Positions 18,741 to 28,825 of a stretch of 64,000 nt of DNA are shown here, in pieces. The notes under the pieces are model-generated. The model was not told where the DNA came from, made no database searches, and worked only from the letters and a program-made list of their open reading frames with translations. A program made the position numbers and the translations under genes. Source of the DNA: Rhodopseudomonas_A palustris_F (GTDB lineage Bacteria; Pseudomonadota; Alphaproteobacteria; Rhizobiales; Xanthobacteraceae); the NCBI RefSeq assembly GCF_000013745.1, contig NC_007925.1, positions 2,170,001-2,234,000 of the forward strand. The letters are read 5' to 3'. How positions within the stretch are numbered: position 1 is the first letter of the stretch; each line of letters begins with the position of its first letter.

Positions 18741-20088
18741 CCCGAGCCACAAGAGTTTTTGATGTCGGATCGGATCGCTTGCATCCATATGTCCGGCCTG
18801 TTGATGCGGTCGCTTTGGACCGCTGGCCAAGATGGTTTCCGCGACGCGAGCTCCACACATAGTCACGACCTTTACGTGCCAATGGATTCCACGGACTGTC
18901 TCGCCTCTCGGATCGATCGATCGCGCCATCTGTCTCCTCTTGCAGCTCCGGCCCGGCCGGCGGGCGAATGCCTGCCGGCCGATCTCTCAGGCGGCGTGCG
19001 GCGATGCGTTCAGCATCCGCGCGCCGTCGTAATTTTCTCCGGTCAGCATCAGCTTCCAGGCGATCCGGGCGATCTTGTTGGCGAGCGCTACCGCCGCGAG
19101 CTTGGGCGGCTTGCGCGCCAGCAGCGCCAGCAACCACGGCGACGCCCGGCCGCGGCCACGGCGCACCTGCTGGATCACCGCGGTCGCTCCCGCCACCAAC
19201 AGGCTGCGTAGCAGTTCATCGCCGGCGCGGGTGATGGTGCCGAGCCGAAGCTTGCCGGCGGTGGAATGATCCTTCGGCGTCAAGCCGAGCCAGGCCGCAA
19301 AGGCCCTGGCCGAGGCGAAGGTCTGCGGCACCGGCGTTTTCATCACCAGCGCACTGGCGCCGATCGGTCCTACTCCGGGAATCTGCGCCAGCCGCCGGCT
19401 GCAGGCGTCGGCGCGATGCCAGGCCAACAGCTTGGCGTCGATCACCTTCAGCTCATTCTGCAGTCGCGCGTAGTCCTGGCCCTGCAGCGCGAACAGCTCG
19501 CGCGCCAGCGTCGGCACGGTGTCGTCCTGCGCGATCCGCAACAGCAGCGGCTCGATCTTGTCGAGACCTCTCGGCGAGATCAGGCCGAATTCCGCGGCAT
19601 AACCGCGAATCGCATTGCTCAGCTGGGTACGCCTTGCGATCAGCTGCTGCCGCAGTCCCATCAGCATCAGCGCCGCCTGCTGCTCCGCGGTCTTCACCGG
19701 CACGAACTCCATCGTCGGCCGGCTCATCGCCTCGCACAACGCCTCGGCGTCGCGCCCGTCGTTCTTGTTGCGCTTGACGTAAGGCTTGACGTGCTGCGGC
19801 GCCAACAGCTTCACCACGTGGCCGAGTTTGCCCAGCTCCCGCGCCAGGTAGTGCGCCGCACCGCAGGCCTCGATCCCGATCGGCGTCGGCGGCAGCTTGG
19901 CGAAGAACGCCAGCATCTCCTTGCGCCGCAGCTTCTTGCGCAGCACCGGCTTCTCGGCGGCATCGACCCCGTGCAGCTGGAAAAAATGCTTCGACGTATC
20001 CATCCCAATGCGGATAATCTGCTCCATGGACGGCTCCCATGTTTGAGTTTGCGACAACCTCATTCTGGCACAAAGCGATGCCGTAGGG
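18741..20088 (-). mobile_element. IS110-family insertion sequence
   Basis: The DNA between the two inverted-repeat arms, about 1.35 kb, contains one intact transposase gene plus about 240 bp of non-coding DNA on its downstream side. IS110 elements lack conventional terminal inverted repeats, so the exact ends are estimated from where the flanking repeats stop. Confidence 0.6.
18987..20027 (-). CDS. IS110-family transposase
   Basis: About 346 residues and apparently intact. The N-terminal DEDD domain shows IRIGMDTSKHFFQLHGV, then IGIEACGAAHYLAREL and KNDGRDAEALCEA with the acidic residues. The C-terminal transposase_20 domain shows IPGVGPIGASALV and FAAWLGLTPKDHSTAGKLRLG. The ATG at 20027 (MEQIIRIG) has GGGAG upstream. 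It catalyses mobility of the element through this DEDD/Ser chemistry. Confidence 0.92.
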   Translation of the reverse strand: MEQIIRIGMDTSKHFFQLHGVDAAEKPVLRKKLRRKEMLAFFAKLPPTPIGIEACGAAHYLARELGKLGHVVKLLAPQHVKPYVKRNKNDGRDAEALCEAMSRPTMEFVPVKTAEQQAALMLMGLRQQLIARRTQLSNAIRGYAAEFGLISPRGLDKIEPLLLRIAQDDTVPTLARELFALQGQDYARLQNELKVIDAKLLAWHRADACSRRLAQIPGVGPIGASALVMKTPVPQTFASARAFAAWLGLTPKDHSTAGKLRLGTITRAGDELLRSLLVAGATAVIQQVRRGRGRASPWLLALLARKPPKLAAVALANKIARIAWKLMLTGENYDGARMLNASPHAA

Positions 20089-20212
20089 GGCCGTCCACAC
20101 CATCATAACCACCGCAGGGAGTAGAGATTCCGGACTTGTTCGTTCTTCGAACTCGCAATCCGGAATGACGCCGACATTGGTTGGATGATTCAATCCTCAC
20201 CGAAAATGCTCT
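20089..20212 (-). repeat. Right arm of inverted repeat around IS110
   Basis: The complement of the left arm: on the minus strand it begins AGAGCATTTTCGGTGAGGAT, contains GTCATTCCGG and GTCCGGAATC, and ends GTGGACGGCC. It differs from the left arm by substitutions and an internal insertion. Confidence 0.6.
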
Positions 20213-20331
20213 AATTCTGGAAGACGAAGCTGCCCAAGTCTCGTCGAGGAAGTTCAGACTGGCGCTCTTCGATCGCCCGATGGTCGTGCCCACTTCCCCA
20301 TCGGTCGAACTGGACGCCTCACCGCCGAGGC

Positions 20332-20493
20332 ATGACCCTGATCGAGCGCCGCAACGCCATGGAGCTGTTCCGCGACCAGGCCGCCGACCAGTTCCTCCGC
20401 CACTCCGGATCGCATTGGCTCCCGCGCGCCGGCGCGCTGGTCAACCACCGCGTGCTGACCGCGGCTGTGATCGACAGTCACGACAAAGAATAG
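20332..20493 (+). pseudogene. Short fragment of an accessory-genome protein
   Basis: A 53-residue frame (AMELFRDQAADQFLRHSGSH, then NHRVLTAAVIDSHD). I recall this pattern from the start of a family of alphaproteobacterial plasmid/island proteins of unknown role, but here it stops after about 50 residues. It is probably a truncated leftover. The rest of 20213-20689 shows no gene. Confidence 0.35.
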
Positions 20494-20689
20494 ATCGAGA
20501 AAATGAAGGGGGCGGGCAAGTAATATATATGGCGTGAACGTTCTAGTACGCAAAGTACCATATTCAGGACGAATAGTCCCATCATTCAACTGTAGAACAG
20601 TCAATGGTTTCCATGCGTTAAACTCTATCGGACGTAGCCTTCTACTTGTCGCATCATGAATGCGATGAGAACCAGAAGGAATCTCGTCT

Positions 20690-22408
20690 ATGCCCTCCGA
20701 CATCACCTTGTCCTCCGCCACACGCCAGAATCTGCTCTCGCTGCAGGATACGGCGGAATTGCTGGCAACCACGCAGAGCCGGCTCTCGACCCAAAAGAAG
20801 GTCAATTCGGCGCTCGACAACCCGGTCAACTACTTTGCCGCGCAAGGCCTCAGCGCGCGCTCGGCCGACCTTCTCAACCTGATGGACGGCATCGCCAATG
20901 GCGTTCAGACCGTCCAGGCCGCCAACCAAGGCATCACCCGAATCCAGGGCCTGATCGACGCCGCCAAGAGCGCCGCGCAGCAGGCGCTCGCTGTGCAGAA
21001 CACATCGGCCGGATCGACGGCGACAGGAGCCGTGGTGGCTGCCGCCAATGGAAAGTCGCTGCTTGCGACGGGCTCGAGCGGCACCGGGGCCGCGGCCGAC
21101 GGTACCCACGACTACAGCGGCGCCAACGGCACCGCGGCCGCTTCGATCTTCAGTGTCACGGACGGCTTTGGAAATGCCGCGACCGTAACGCTGGATCGCA
21201 ACCGCCTGGCTCAGAATGTCAAGGACCTCTCGAAGGTCACCTCGACCGAGATCGTGTCCCAGATCAATCAGCAGCTTAGCCAGGCCGGTGGTTTTGCGGC
21301 CGCCTCGCTGACGACCGACGGCCGGCTGACCTTCACATCGACGATGACTGGGACCGATGCGGCGCTGAAGGTCGCCACCCTGACCGGGAACACGGTCGAT
21401 GTCGGCTTTGGCGCCAACGTCGGTACAACCGTCACCGCGACCGGCATCGACTCGACGGACGGCTCGGCCAAGGCGAGTGTCTCGGGGGCGACCATCACCG
21501 CGCTTGGTGCGGCAAGTAACTTCGATCTCACGAGCGGCGACGCCTCCATCTCCGTGCAGCTCGGAAACGGGCTTACCAAGACCATCAACCTCAACAAGAC
21601 CGCTGATGCGAGTCTCGGCGTGGCCACGCTGAAGGCGCAGGATATCGCGACCGCCATCAACAACCAGCTCAAATCCGACACCGGAATTTCGGGCAAGGTC
21701 GTGGCCACCTACGACAACGTCGCCGGCACGGTCTCGCTACGCACCACGGCGGCGGGCGGTGATCAGAAGATCACGGTCACCTCGGCCTCGACCAGCACCA
21801 AGGATATCGGCTTCGGTATTGGCGGTGACACCACCAAGGCCAGAACAGCGGCCGGCGCAGGCGCGACGGCTGCCAACGGCAACAATCAACGCGCCGTGTT
21901 GGCGCAGCAGTTCAACGACCTGCTGACGCAGATCTCGCAGACCGCACAGGATGCCCGCTATCAGGGCATGAACCTTCTGTATCGCACGGGCAGCGATCCG
22001 AAGGAGAACACTCTGCACCTGCAATTCAACGAGAAGGATTCGAGCTTCCTCGAAATCAAGGGTGTGAAGTTCGACGCCATGGGTCTCGGGATCACGCAGG
22101 TGACCGGCAATTTTGCGTCGAACGAGGAAATCAAGACAGCAACCAGTCAGTTGACGAATGCTGCCTCGACGCTGCGAAGCCAGGCCTCGACGTTCGGCTC
22201 GAATCTGACGGTGGTGCAGAACCGGCAGAACTTCACCAAGCACATGATGAACATCCTCGACAAGGGTGCATCCGATCTCACCAGGGCCGATCTGAACGAG
22301 GAGACAGCGAACCAGCAGGCGCTGTCGCTACGCAACTCGCTCTCGATCTCCGCGCTGTCGCTCGCCAACCAATCGCAGCAGAGCATCCTGCAGCTGCTGC
22401 GAGGCTAG
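20690..22408 (+). CDS. Flagellin
   Basis: 572 residues. The N-terminal D0/D1 helix region begins MPSDITLSSATRQNLLSLQD and contains LSTQKKVNSALDNPVNYFAA, typical of alphaproteobacterial flagellins. The C-terminal helix ends LSISALSLANQSQQSILQLL, the filament-packing end. The middle is a Ser/Thr/Ala-rich variable domain. It is exported through the flagellar type III apparatus and polymerises into the filament. It is followed by hook and hook-junction genes in the same direction. Confidence 0.9.
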   Translation: MPSDITLSSATRQNLLSLQDTAELLATTQSRLSTQKKVNSALDNPVNYFAAQGLSARSADLLNLMDGIANGVQTVQAANQGITRIQGLIDAAKSAAQQALAVQNTSAGSTATGAVVAAANGKSLLATGSSGTGAAADGTHDYSGANGTAAASIFSVTDGFGNAATVTLDRNRLAQNVKDLSKVTSTEIVSQINQQLSQAGGFAAASLTTDGRLTFTSTMTGTDAALKVATLTGNTVDVGFGANVGTTVTATGIDSTDGSAKASVSGATITALGAASNFDLTSGDASISVQLGNGLTKTINLNKTADASLGVATLKAQDIATAINNQLKSDTGISGKVVATYDNVAGTVSLRTTAAGGDQKITVTSASTSTKDIGFGIGGDTTKARTAAGAGATAANGNNQRAVLAQQFNDLLTQISQTAQDARYQGMNLLYRTGSDPKENTLHLQFNEKDSSFLEIKGVKFDAMGLGITQVTGNFASNEEIKTATSQLTNAASTLRSQASTFGSNLTVVQNRQNFTKHMMNILDKGASDLTRADLNEETANQQALSLRNSLSISALSLANQSQQSILQLLRG

Positions 22409-22635
22409 TACGTCTTCAGAAGTAGTTCGAGGAGGGAGCGGGCAGCTCGGCCTCTGCGGCCCCAGAACGGGGCATCGCAGAAGTCCATTTGGAGCCACTG
22501 GCGCGGCGAGCTTTGTGCCGCGCCAGCGATTCCTCCGAATGGGAGTAGCTCCGTCAAGTCCCAACCCGCGTCACCACGAGACGGCATTGCGCAGGCACGC
22601 GAACCAATTCATCCCCCCTACGACAAGGCAAGACA
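22409..22635. other. Flagellin-flgE spacer
   Basis: Two hundred and twenty-seven bp without a convincing gene. A 60-codon minus-strand frame here has no recognisable match. Confidence 0.4.
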
Positions 22636-24030
22636 ATGAGCATCACCGCCGCAATCAACACGGCAATCAGTGGAATGGCCGCGCAGTCCTATGCCATCGG
22701 CAACATCTCAGGGAACATAGCGAACGCGCATACACCAGGGTTCAAGCGGATCGATACCAGCTTCGCGGATCTCGTCTCCAATCAGGGTCCCAAGCGTACC
22801 CTGGCGGGACCTGTCCTTGCAGAGGCAAGGTTCACAACGTCCGTGCAAGGCCCTCTGACCGCCACTGGCGTCGGCACCAACATGGCGATCAATGGCTCGG
22901 GCTTCTTCACCGTCATGCAGCGGGAGTCCGGCTCCGCACAATCCGTGTACACCCGCCGCGGTGACTTCGCGGTCGATAAACAAGGGTATCTGGTCAACGG
23001 AACTGGCGGTTATCTACTCGGCAACAATCTCGATCCCGTGTCAGGCCGAGTAACGTCTTCCGGTCTGATCAAGATCGCCAATACCACCTTGCCCGGGCGG
23101 CAGACCACGCGGATCGACTACGCAGCCAACCTGCCGAAGGTGCCGACGACGACGGCTTCGGTCGGCGGCGATTCATCGCCTTACACGGTCGCGAGCGCTG
23201 TTGTCATTGACCCGACACTGACAGCACCGGACCTCACCAAGAAGGTGGTCGGGGCAGCGCAGGTGCCGGCCTTCCTCGATAAGTCGCTGATGGGCCCGTC
23301 GCTGACGATGTATATGGCCGGAGGAAGCCCGGCGTCGCTGTCGACGCGCTGGGCCAAGGTGCAGGACGCCGCAGCCACGGCGACGCCGCCGAAGAACGCG
23401 ATCTGGAATCTGTTCTATGCGTCGAGCTCGACTGCCGCCAAGGACAGCGACTGGGTCAATGTCGGATCGGCCTTCTCGTTCGACTCCGCCGGAAAGCTCG
23501 TACCGCCGGCCCATGCAACCGTATCAAGCAGCGGAGCCGTCTCTCTCAAGATCCCGCAAGTCGCCGTCGATGGTGTGAGCGTCGGCGACATCACGATGAA
23601 TCTCGGCAGCAGCGGGCTCACTCAAAATGCCGCCTCCGCCGGCACCGTGACGACCAACGCGCTGGCACAGGACGGCTACGCGTCGGGAAGCCTGAAAAGC
23701 CTTTCCGTCAGCGGGGATGGCACGATCGTCGGCTCGTTCTCCAATGAGATGACAGCCTCCGTCGCAACGGCAGGCGTCGTCAACTTCATGAATCCCAATG
23801 GCCTGCGACCGACGTCCGGCGGCAACTACGAGCAGTCTCGCGATTCCGGCGCGCCGCTCGCGGGCCTCAACGGTGGAACCATCGTTGGAGGCAACATCGA
23901 GGGCTCCAATTCAGACGTCGCGGGGCAGTTCTCGAAACTGGTGGCAACGCAGCAGGCTTACTCCGCGAACGTGAAGGTCATGACGACCGCGAACCAGATG
24001 ATGGCGGATCTGCTCAATGCAGTTCGCTGA
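22636..24030 (+). CDS. flgE: Flagellar hook protein FlgE
   Basis: 464 residues. The N-terminus, ITAAINTAISGMAAQSYAIG, contains the rod/hook signature continuing NISGNIANAHTPGFKRIDT, and INGSGFFTV follows near residue 90. The C-terminal helix ends VKVMTTANQMMADLLNAV. It forms the hook between basal body and filament. Neither flgD nor a hook-length gene is adjacent, so the rest of the hook machinery must be elsewhere. Confidence 0.88.
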   Translation: MSITAAINTAISGMAAQSYAIGNISGNIANAHTPGFKRIDTSFADLVSNQGPKRTLAGPVLAEARFTTSVQGPLTATGVGTNMAINGSGFFTVMQRESGSAQSVYTRRGDFAVDKQGYLVNGTGGYLLGNNLDPVSGRVTSSGLIKIANTTLPGRQTTRIDYAANLPKVPTTTASVGGDSSPYTVASAVVIDPTLTAPDLTKKVVGAAQVPAFLDKSLMGPSLTMYMAGGSPASLSTRWAKVQDAAATATPPKNAIWNLFYASSSTAAKDSDWVNVGSAFSFDSAGKLVPPAHATVSSSGAVSLKIPQVAVDGVSVGDITMNLGSSGLTQNAASAGTVTTNALAQDGYASGSLKSLSVSGDGTIVGSFSNEMTASVATAGVVNFMNPNGLRPTSGGNYEQSRDSGAPLAGLNGGTIVGGNIEGSNSDVAGQFSKLVATQQAYSANVKVMTTANQMMADLLNAVR

Positions 24031-24061
24031 TGGCCCGGGCACATGAGCCAGGAGAGATAGC

Positions 24062-25918
24062 ATGCTGACGACCGCCTTCAGCACCGCGGTGGCCGGTCTT
24101 GAGGCCGCGCAGAAAGCTATCCGAGTCGTCTCGCAAAACGTGGGGAATGCCGGCACGGCCGGCTACGTCAGACGCACCGTGACAACGGTCGCGTCCGGAC
24201 CAGGCAATTCCAGCGTTGCTGTCGGGACGGTGAATCGCGTCTTTGAAGACGCGGCGTTGAAGCAGTTGCGACTGGAAGCCTCGGGCGCTGCCTACAGCTC
24301 GACAAAGTCGAATGTTCTCTCGCAGCTCGACAAGCTGTTCGGCAAGCCGGGCGATGCCACGGCGCTCGATGGCCGCATGAACGCGTTCACACAGTCGCTG
24401 CAAGGGCTCGCAACGGACCCAAGCTCGGTGGCGAGCCGAAGCACGGTGCTTAACAAAGCCGCCGCTCTCACCGAACGGATCCGCAGCCTTGCGGGTAACG
24501 TGCAGGAGCTGCGCAGTGGCATCGAAAATCGGCTCGGCTCGGATGTCGGGGCCGCAAACAATCTGTTGAAGTCGATCGCGAGCCTGAACGCCAAGCTGGC
24601 CGCGACGTCCGATGATTCCGCCCAGGCCGGACTCCTCGATCAACGGGACCAGCAGATAACGCAGCTGTCGTCCTATCTCGACGTGAAATCGATGCAGCAG
24701 CGCGACGGCGCCATGACGCTGATGACGACGTCCGGCGTCGTCTTGGTCGATCGCGACGCAGCGGCAACGCTCTCTTTCGACGGCCGCGGCAATTTGGGGC
24801 CGACGTCGGCGTATTCAACAGATCCGTCCGCGCGTGGGGTCGGGACCATCACCGCGACCTTGCCTGGGGGCGCTGTCATCGACCTTGGTGTTCGTGGCGC
24901 GCTGAGTTCGGGCTCGATCGCAGCACAATTGGAACTGCGTGACGTCGCTCTTCCGCTGGCCCAGAGACGGCTCGACGATCTTGCGTTCGGTTTGGCCCAG
25001 TCACTCACCGACAAGAGCGCGGTCGGAACGCAGAGCGCGGCCGGAGTCGACCTCAACCTCGCCGATCTCGCCAGTCTCAAGCCCGGCAATACCATCACCA
25101 TTCCGATCAGCGCGGGCGGCGCGATCCGCAACGTGATCCTGGTGGCGTCGTCACTTGCTTCGCGGCCGGTCGACGCAAACCAGACGATCGACGCCAATGC
25201 GCAAGTCCAAACCTTCACGATCCCGGCTGCGCCGGCGACCGCGCGGGATTATGCGACTGCCATTTCGGCTGCGCTCTCGGTCGTTGCTCCGGGCCTCACC
25301 GCGGCCAGCACCACGTCCGGCAAGCTGACCTTGTCTGGCGCAGGCATTCAGGGCGTCGTTGCGATTAGCACGCAGCCGAAATCGGCGGGCGATGTTTCTG
25401 GGGCTCATCCTTGGATAGCCATGTTCGTGGACGGCTTGGGCAATGCACTCGTCACCGGGTCGCTCGACGGCGCGCCCCAACGCACCGGCCTAGCTCAGCG
25501 CCTGTCGGTTAACGCGGCGCTGATCGGCGACTCTTCGGTTCTCGTTGCAGCCAGCAGAACGAGTAGCTCGCCCAATCCGTCCCGTCCGCAGTTTGTTTAC
25601 GACGCGCTGACGAGCAGCAAGCTGGCCTTCTCATCGGTAAACGGGATTGGCGGCACTCAAGCCCCCCATGTCGCGACGGTCGCCGCCTTCGCTCAAGAGA
25701 TTGTGGCCGCCCAGGGCTCCGCTGCGGCGGCTGCGAAGCAAATCGATGACGGGCAGACGGTTGCCCTTGGCGTTGCACAAGGTCGGTTCTCGAAAAGTGC
25801 GGGCGTCAATATCGATGAGGAAATGTCACGCCTCATGTCGCTGCAGACCGCCTACGCCGCAAATGCCCGTGTGCTGTCAGCCGTGCGCGAGATGCTCGAC
25901 GTTCTGATGAAGATCTGA
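24062..25918 (+). CDS. flgK: Flagellar hook-associated protein 1 (FlgK)
   Basis: 618 residues. N-terminus STAVAGLEAAQKAIRVVSQN followed by VGNAGTAGYVRR; the central FlgK segment LDQRDQQITQLSSYLDV is recognisable; C-terminus VNIDEEMSRLMSLQTAYAAN, then ARVLSAVREMLDVLM, the hook/HAP helix. It joins hook and filament. An AGGAGAG ribosome site lies just upstream. Confidence 0.9.
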   Translation: MLTTAFSTAVAGLEAAQKAIRVVSQNVGNAGTAGYVRRTVTTVASGPGNSSVAVGTVNRVFEDAALKQLRLEASGAAYSSTKSNVLSQLDKLFGKPGDATALDGRMNAFTQSLQGLATDPSSVASRSTVLNKAAALTERIRSLAGNVQELRSGIENRLGSDVGAANNLLKSIASLNAKLAATSDDSAQAGLLDQRDQQITQLSSYLDVKSMQQRDGAMTLMTTSGVVLVDRDAAATLSFDGRGNLGPTSAYSTDPSARGVGTITATLPGGAVIDLGVRGALSSGSIAAQLELRDVALPLAQRRLDDLAFGLAQSLTDKSAVGTQSAAGVDLNLADLASLKPGNTITIPISAGGAIRNVILVASSLASRPVDANQTIDANAQVQTFTIPAAPATARDYATAISAALSVVAPGLTAASTTSGKLTLSGAGIQGVVAISTQPKSAGDVSGAHPWIAMFVDGLGNALVTGSLDGAPQRTGLAQRLSVNAALIGDSSVLVAASRTSSSPNPSRPQFVYDALTSSKLAFSSVNGIGGTQAPHVATVAAFAQEIVAAQGSAAAAAKQIDDGQTVALGVAQGRFSKSAGVNIDEEMSRLMSLQTAYAANARVLSAVREMLDVLMKI

Positions 25919-25925
25919 GGTCACG

Positions 25926-27689
25926 ATGACGTCCATAACAGCCTTCAGCGCCGGCGCATATTCGACCAGCCGCCAGACCGCGGATCTGCTGGCCCTCAAA
26001 GAACAGGTCAATACGCTGACCAGGCAGTTGAGCTCGGGGCGTGTTGCGGAAACCTATGCAGAGCTTGGCGTGCGACGGTCCGAGAGCCTCAGTGCGCGTG
26101 GTATGCTGAGCGCGCTTGACGGCTACGACGCCGCCATTTCATCGGTTCGGCCACGTGTCGAGCTTGCGTCTGCGAGCCTCGGCCGAATTTCGAAAATGAC
26201 CACGACGCTGCGTAACGGTCTCACCACTAATCGGAGCGACGCCGACGCGAATAGGGCGATGGCGCGCGATAGCCTAAACGGCGCGATCGACGCGCTCAAT
26301 CAACAGCTCGGGGGACAATATCTGTTCGGTGGTCGGGAGGTGACCCAAGCACCAGTCCTCTCAGGCATTATTCTCCTCAACGGTGACACGAGCGATCCAG
26401 TGAAGCCGCTCGCGGGCGTCAAGACCCTGGTCAACGAGCAAATCAGGGCTGATCTCGGGACGGGTTTGGGCCGCTTGACGTTGTCGACCCCGTCATCCAC
26501 GAGCATCGAGGTGCGGGAAGACGCGGACGCCAGCGCCAGGGCGAATCTTGGTTTCTCGATCTCCGCCCAACCAACGTCTTCAGGCAGTTTCGCGACGATC
26601 AGCTATGCTGCCAGTCCCCCCGAAGGCGCGACGCTAAGTTTTGCGAAGCCACCGGCAGCTGATGATCACTTCCGAGTCGTCGTCAATCAGGCCGGTGGAG
26701 GGCAGAAGACCTACGACCTGACGGGCGCCGACCTCGCGGACGTAAGCTCGGCCGCGAACGCAGCGTCGTCTTTGAAAGCGCTGATCGGCAACGACAAGAT
26801 CGCCAGCGTTCAGAGCGCGTCGCCTCCCGGTCTCTCTGCATCCTTTGCGAACACGACCGCGCCGGCGTCGTTCACGATCAACGTCGTCGCGCAACCTGCA
26901 AACGGGGATCAGATCCGGATCACGCTTGGGCTTCGCGACGGCACCACGACCGCGCTGACCCTCTACGCGCGAACCAATGCCGACCCGATGTCGCGCACCG
27001 ATTTCGTGATCGGCGCGACACCTGCCGAGACCGCGCAGAATTTATCAAATACGCTTGGGCGAAGTCTGAAGCAGGCTGCGGAGACGTCGCTTGCTGCAAG
27101 TTCGACAATCCGCGCAACGCAGGACTTCTTCGCAGGGTCGAACGTAGCGGGCCTTGCACCGCGACGGATCGATTTCACAGGAGCCGTGCCGGCTTACGCT
27201 TCGACCTCCTCGGAGACAACCGTGATCTGGTACAGAGGCGAGACATCGCCCACGGATCCACGCACGTCGTTTGCTGTACGTACCGGCGCGACAAGCACGG
27301 TTGGAATCGGCGCGCGGGCCAACGAGGAGGCGATCCGCACCATTCTGTCGGGGTTCGCGGCCGTCGCGGTAGGTAGCGCAGCAAGTGCTTTCACACAGGC
27401 CGCAGATCGCTGGAAAGCACTGGCCGAGCGATCGGCTTCACTGCTCCCGCAGGAAGAACCGCTGAAGGCCATTTCCACGGAATTCGGCATCGCGTCCAGC
27501 TCTCTGTCGGAGGCGCAAGCGCGGAATAAGGCGGCCCGGGGGATTGTTCAGTCGCAAGTGGATGGCATCGAATCGGTTTCCTCGCAGGAGATCGCAGTCA
27601 AACTGCTTGATGTGCAGAATAGATTACAGACGAGTTACCAGGTGACCGCGATGCTCCTGAAATTGTCTTTGGTGAACTACCTTCGGTAG
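25926..27689 (+). CDS. flgL: Flagellar hook-associated protein 3 (FlgL), large
   Basis: 587 residues. The N-terminal flagellin-like helix contains LKEQVNTLTRQLSSGRVAET and the C-terminus VKLLDVQNRLQTSYQVTAML; GGQYLFGG near residue 135 is typical of FlgL. Common FlgL proteins have 300-400 residues, so the extra 200 or so lie in the surface-exposed middle. It starts 7 bp after flgK and forms the second hook-filament junction layer. Confidence 0.85.
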   Translation: MTSITAFSAGAYSTSRQTADLLALKEQVNTLTRQLSSGRVAETYAELGVRRSESLSARGMLSALDGYDAAISSVRPRVELASASLGRISKMTTTLRNGLTTNRSDADANRAMARDSLNGAIDALNQQLGGQYLFGGREVTQAPVLSGIILLNGDTSDPVKPLAGVKTLVNEQIRADLGTGLGRLTLSTPSSTSIEVREDADASARANLGFSISAQPTSSGSFATISYAASPPEGATLSFAKPPAADDHFRVVVNQAGGGQKTYDLTGADLADVSSAANAASSLKALIGNDKIASVQSASPPGLSASFANTTAPASFTINVVAQPANGDQIRITLGLRDGTTTALTLYARTNADPMSRTDFVIGATPAETAQNLSNTLGRSLKQAAETSLAASSTIRATQDFFAGSNVAGLAPRRIDFTGAVPAYASTSSETTVIWYRGETSPTDPRTSFAVRTGATSTVGIGARANEEAIRTILSGFAAVAVGSAASAFTQAADRWKALAERSASLLPQEEPLKAISTEFGIASSSLSEAQARNKAARGIVQSQVDGIESVSSQEIAVKLLDVQNRLQTSYQVTAMLLKLSLVNYLR

Positions 27690-27742
27690 ATCGCGTCGTG
27701 TACGGGCCAACCTCACAGGAGAAAAGAGTCGCGGAAACGCGG

Positions 27743-28825
27743 ATGCCGAACCTTGACGTAATTCGACTGCAAGCTTCCAGGCGATCATGGGTCTCGATCG
27801 GAGGTTCGGACCCAAACACCCCCATGGCGCTCAAACTCATAGAACCAAGATTTTCGGAAGTTGACGATGATCAAATGAGGTTTGAGAAATGGCAGCAGCT
27901 CACGTCAAGCCTGTTCGTGGCGAGCAAGAAGAGCCCGATGGTCGGCTCTCGCGATCTTTCCTTTCGTTGCTACAATCTGGATCGGTTGCTGTTTTTCGAC
28001 CACAGCGCCGGCGCATATGGCGCCGAGCGGACGCCGTCTCAGATCGTGACGCAGGGAGTCGATCATATCCTTCTCGGCTTGCAAACCGTCGGAACGACGC
28101 TGCTGATGCGCTCGGACGGCGTTGCAATGGCCGGGGTTGGCGACCTTGTGGTCCTCGATCTCTCCCAACGATTCCAATTCGCAACCGAAGGGATGTCGGC
28201 GATCCATATTTGCCTGCCGCGAAGGCGATTCGAGAACCATGCAAGAAAAATGGGTGCTCGGCACATGCAAATCCTTCGCTCCGAGGGTGAACCGCTTCTG
28301 AAGTTGATGGCGGATCATCTGCTGAACATGCGAACATGCCTGCATCACGCCGTTGCTGAGCAACTGCATCTTCTGACCTCGGCGGCGATTGCGATTTGCA
28401 ACGCGGCGTTCACGCCACCTGAAGACAGTTCTTACAATGAACCGGCCGTTGCCGCGATCGAAGTCCGCCAATTCATCGAGGAGAATATTCAGCACCAGGA
28501 TCTCGGAATCGAATTGCTCTGCGCGCGGTTTGGCCTCTCCCGGACCCCACTCTATAAGCTATTTGAGGTTGACGGCGGGATCGTGAGTTACATTAGAAGC
28601 CGGCGGCTCGCTCGAGCCATGCTGATGCTTTCCGGAGTCGAAGGGCGATCGCACCAGCGCGTGTCGTCGGTCGCCTATGCCTGCGGATACCAATCGGCGA
28701 AGATGTTCAGCCGCGCTTTCCATCGCCGGTATGGCGTCAATCCGCGCGAGGTGAATAGAACGTACCAGACGGTGGCGATCCAGGAAAAGGGTGCTCTTTT
28801 GGCGTCCTGGATACAGAACCTATGA
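27743..28825 (+). CDS. AraC-family transcriptional regulator
   Basis: About 360 residues. A long N-terminal AraC-binding-like domain (FDHSAGAYGAERTPSQIVTQ) precedes a C-terminal double HTH (LGIELLCARFGLSRTPLYKL and VSSVAYACGYQSAKMFSRAF, then RRYGVNPREV). It lies just after flgL in the same direction but a flagellar role is not evident. The start is uncertain: GTG at 27698 or ATG at 27743; the first clearly ordered region begins near residue 30. Confidence 0.78.
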   Translation: MPNLDVIRLQASRRSWVSIGGSDPNTPMALKLIEPRFSEVDDDQMRFEKWQQLTSSLFVASKKSPMVGSRDLSFRCYNLDRLLFFDHSAGAYGAERTPSQIVTQGVDHILLGLQTVGTTLLMRSDGVAMAGVGDLVVLDLSQRFQFATEGMSAIHICLPRRRFENHARKMGARHMQILRSEGEPLLKLMADHLLNMRTCLHHAVAEQLHLLTSAAIAICNAAFTPPEDSSYNEPAVAAIEVRQFIEENIQHQDLGIELLCARFGLSRTPLYKLFEVDGGIVSYIRSRRLARAMLMLSGVEGRSHQRVSSVAYACGYQSAKMFSRAFHRRYGVNPREVNRTYQTVAIQEKGALLASWIQNL

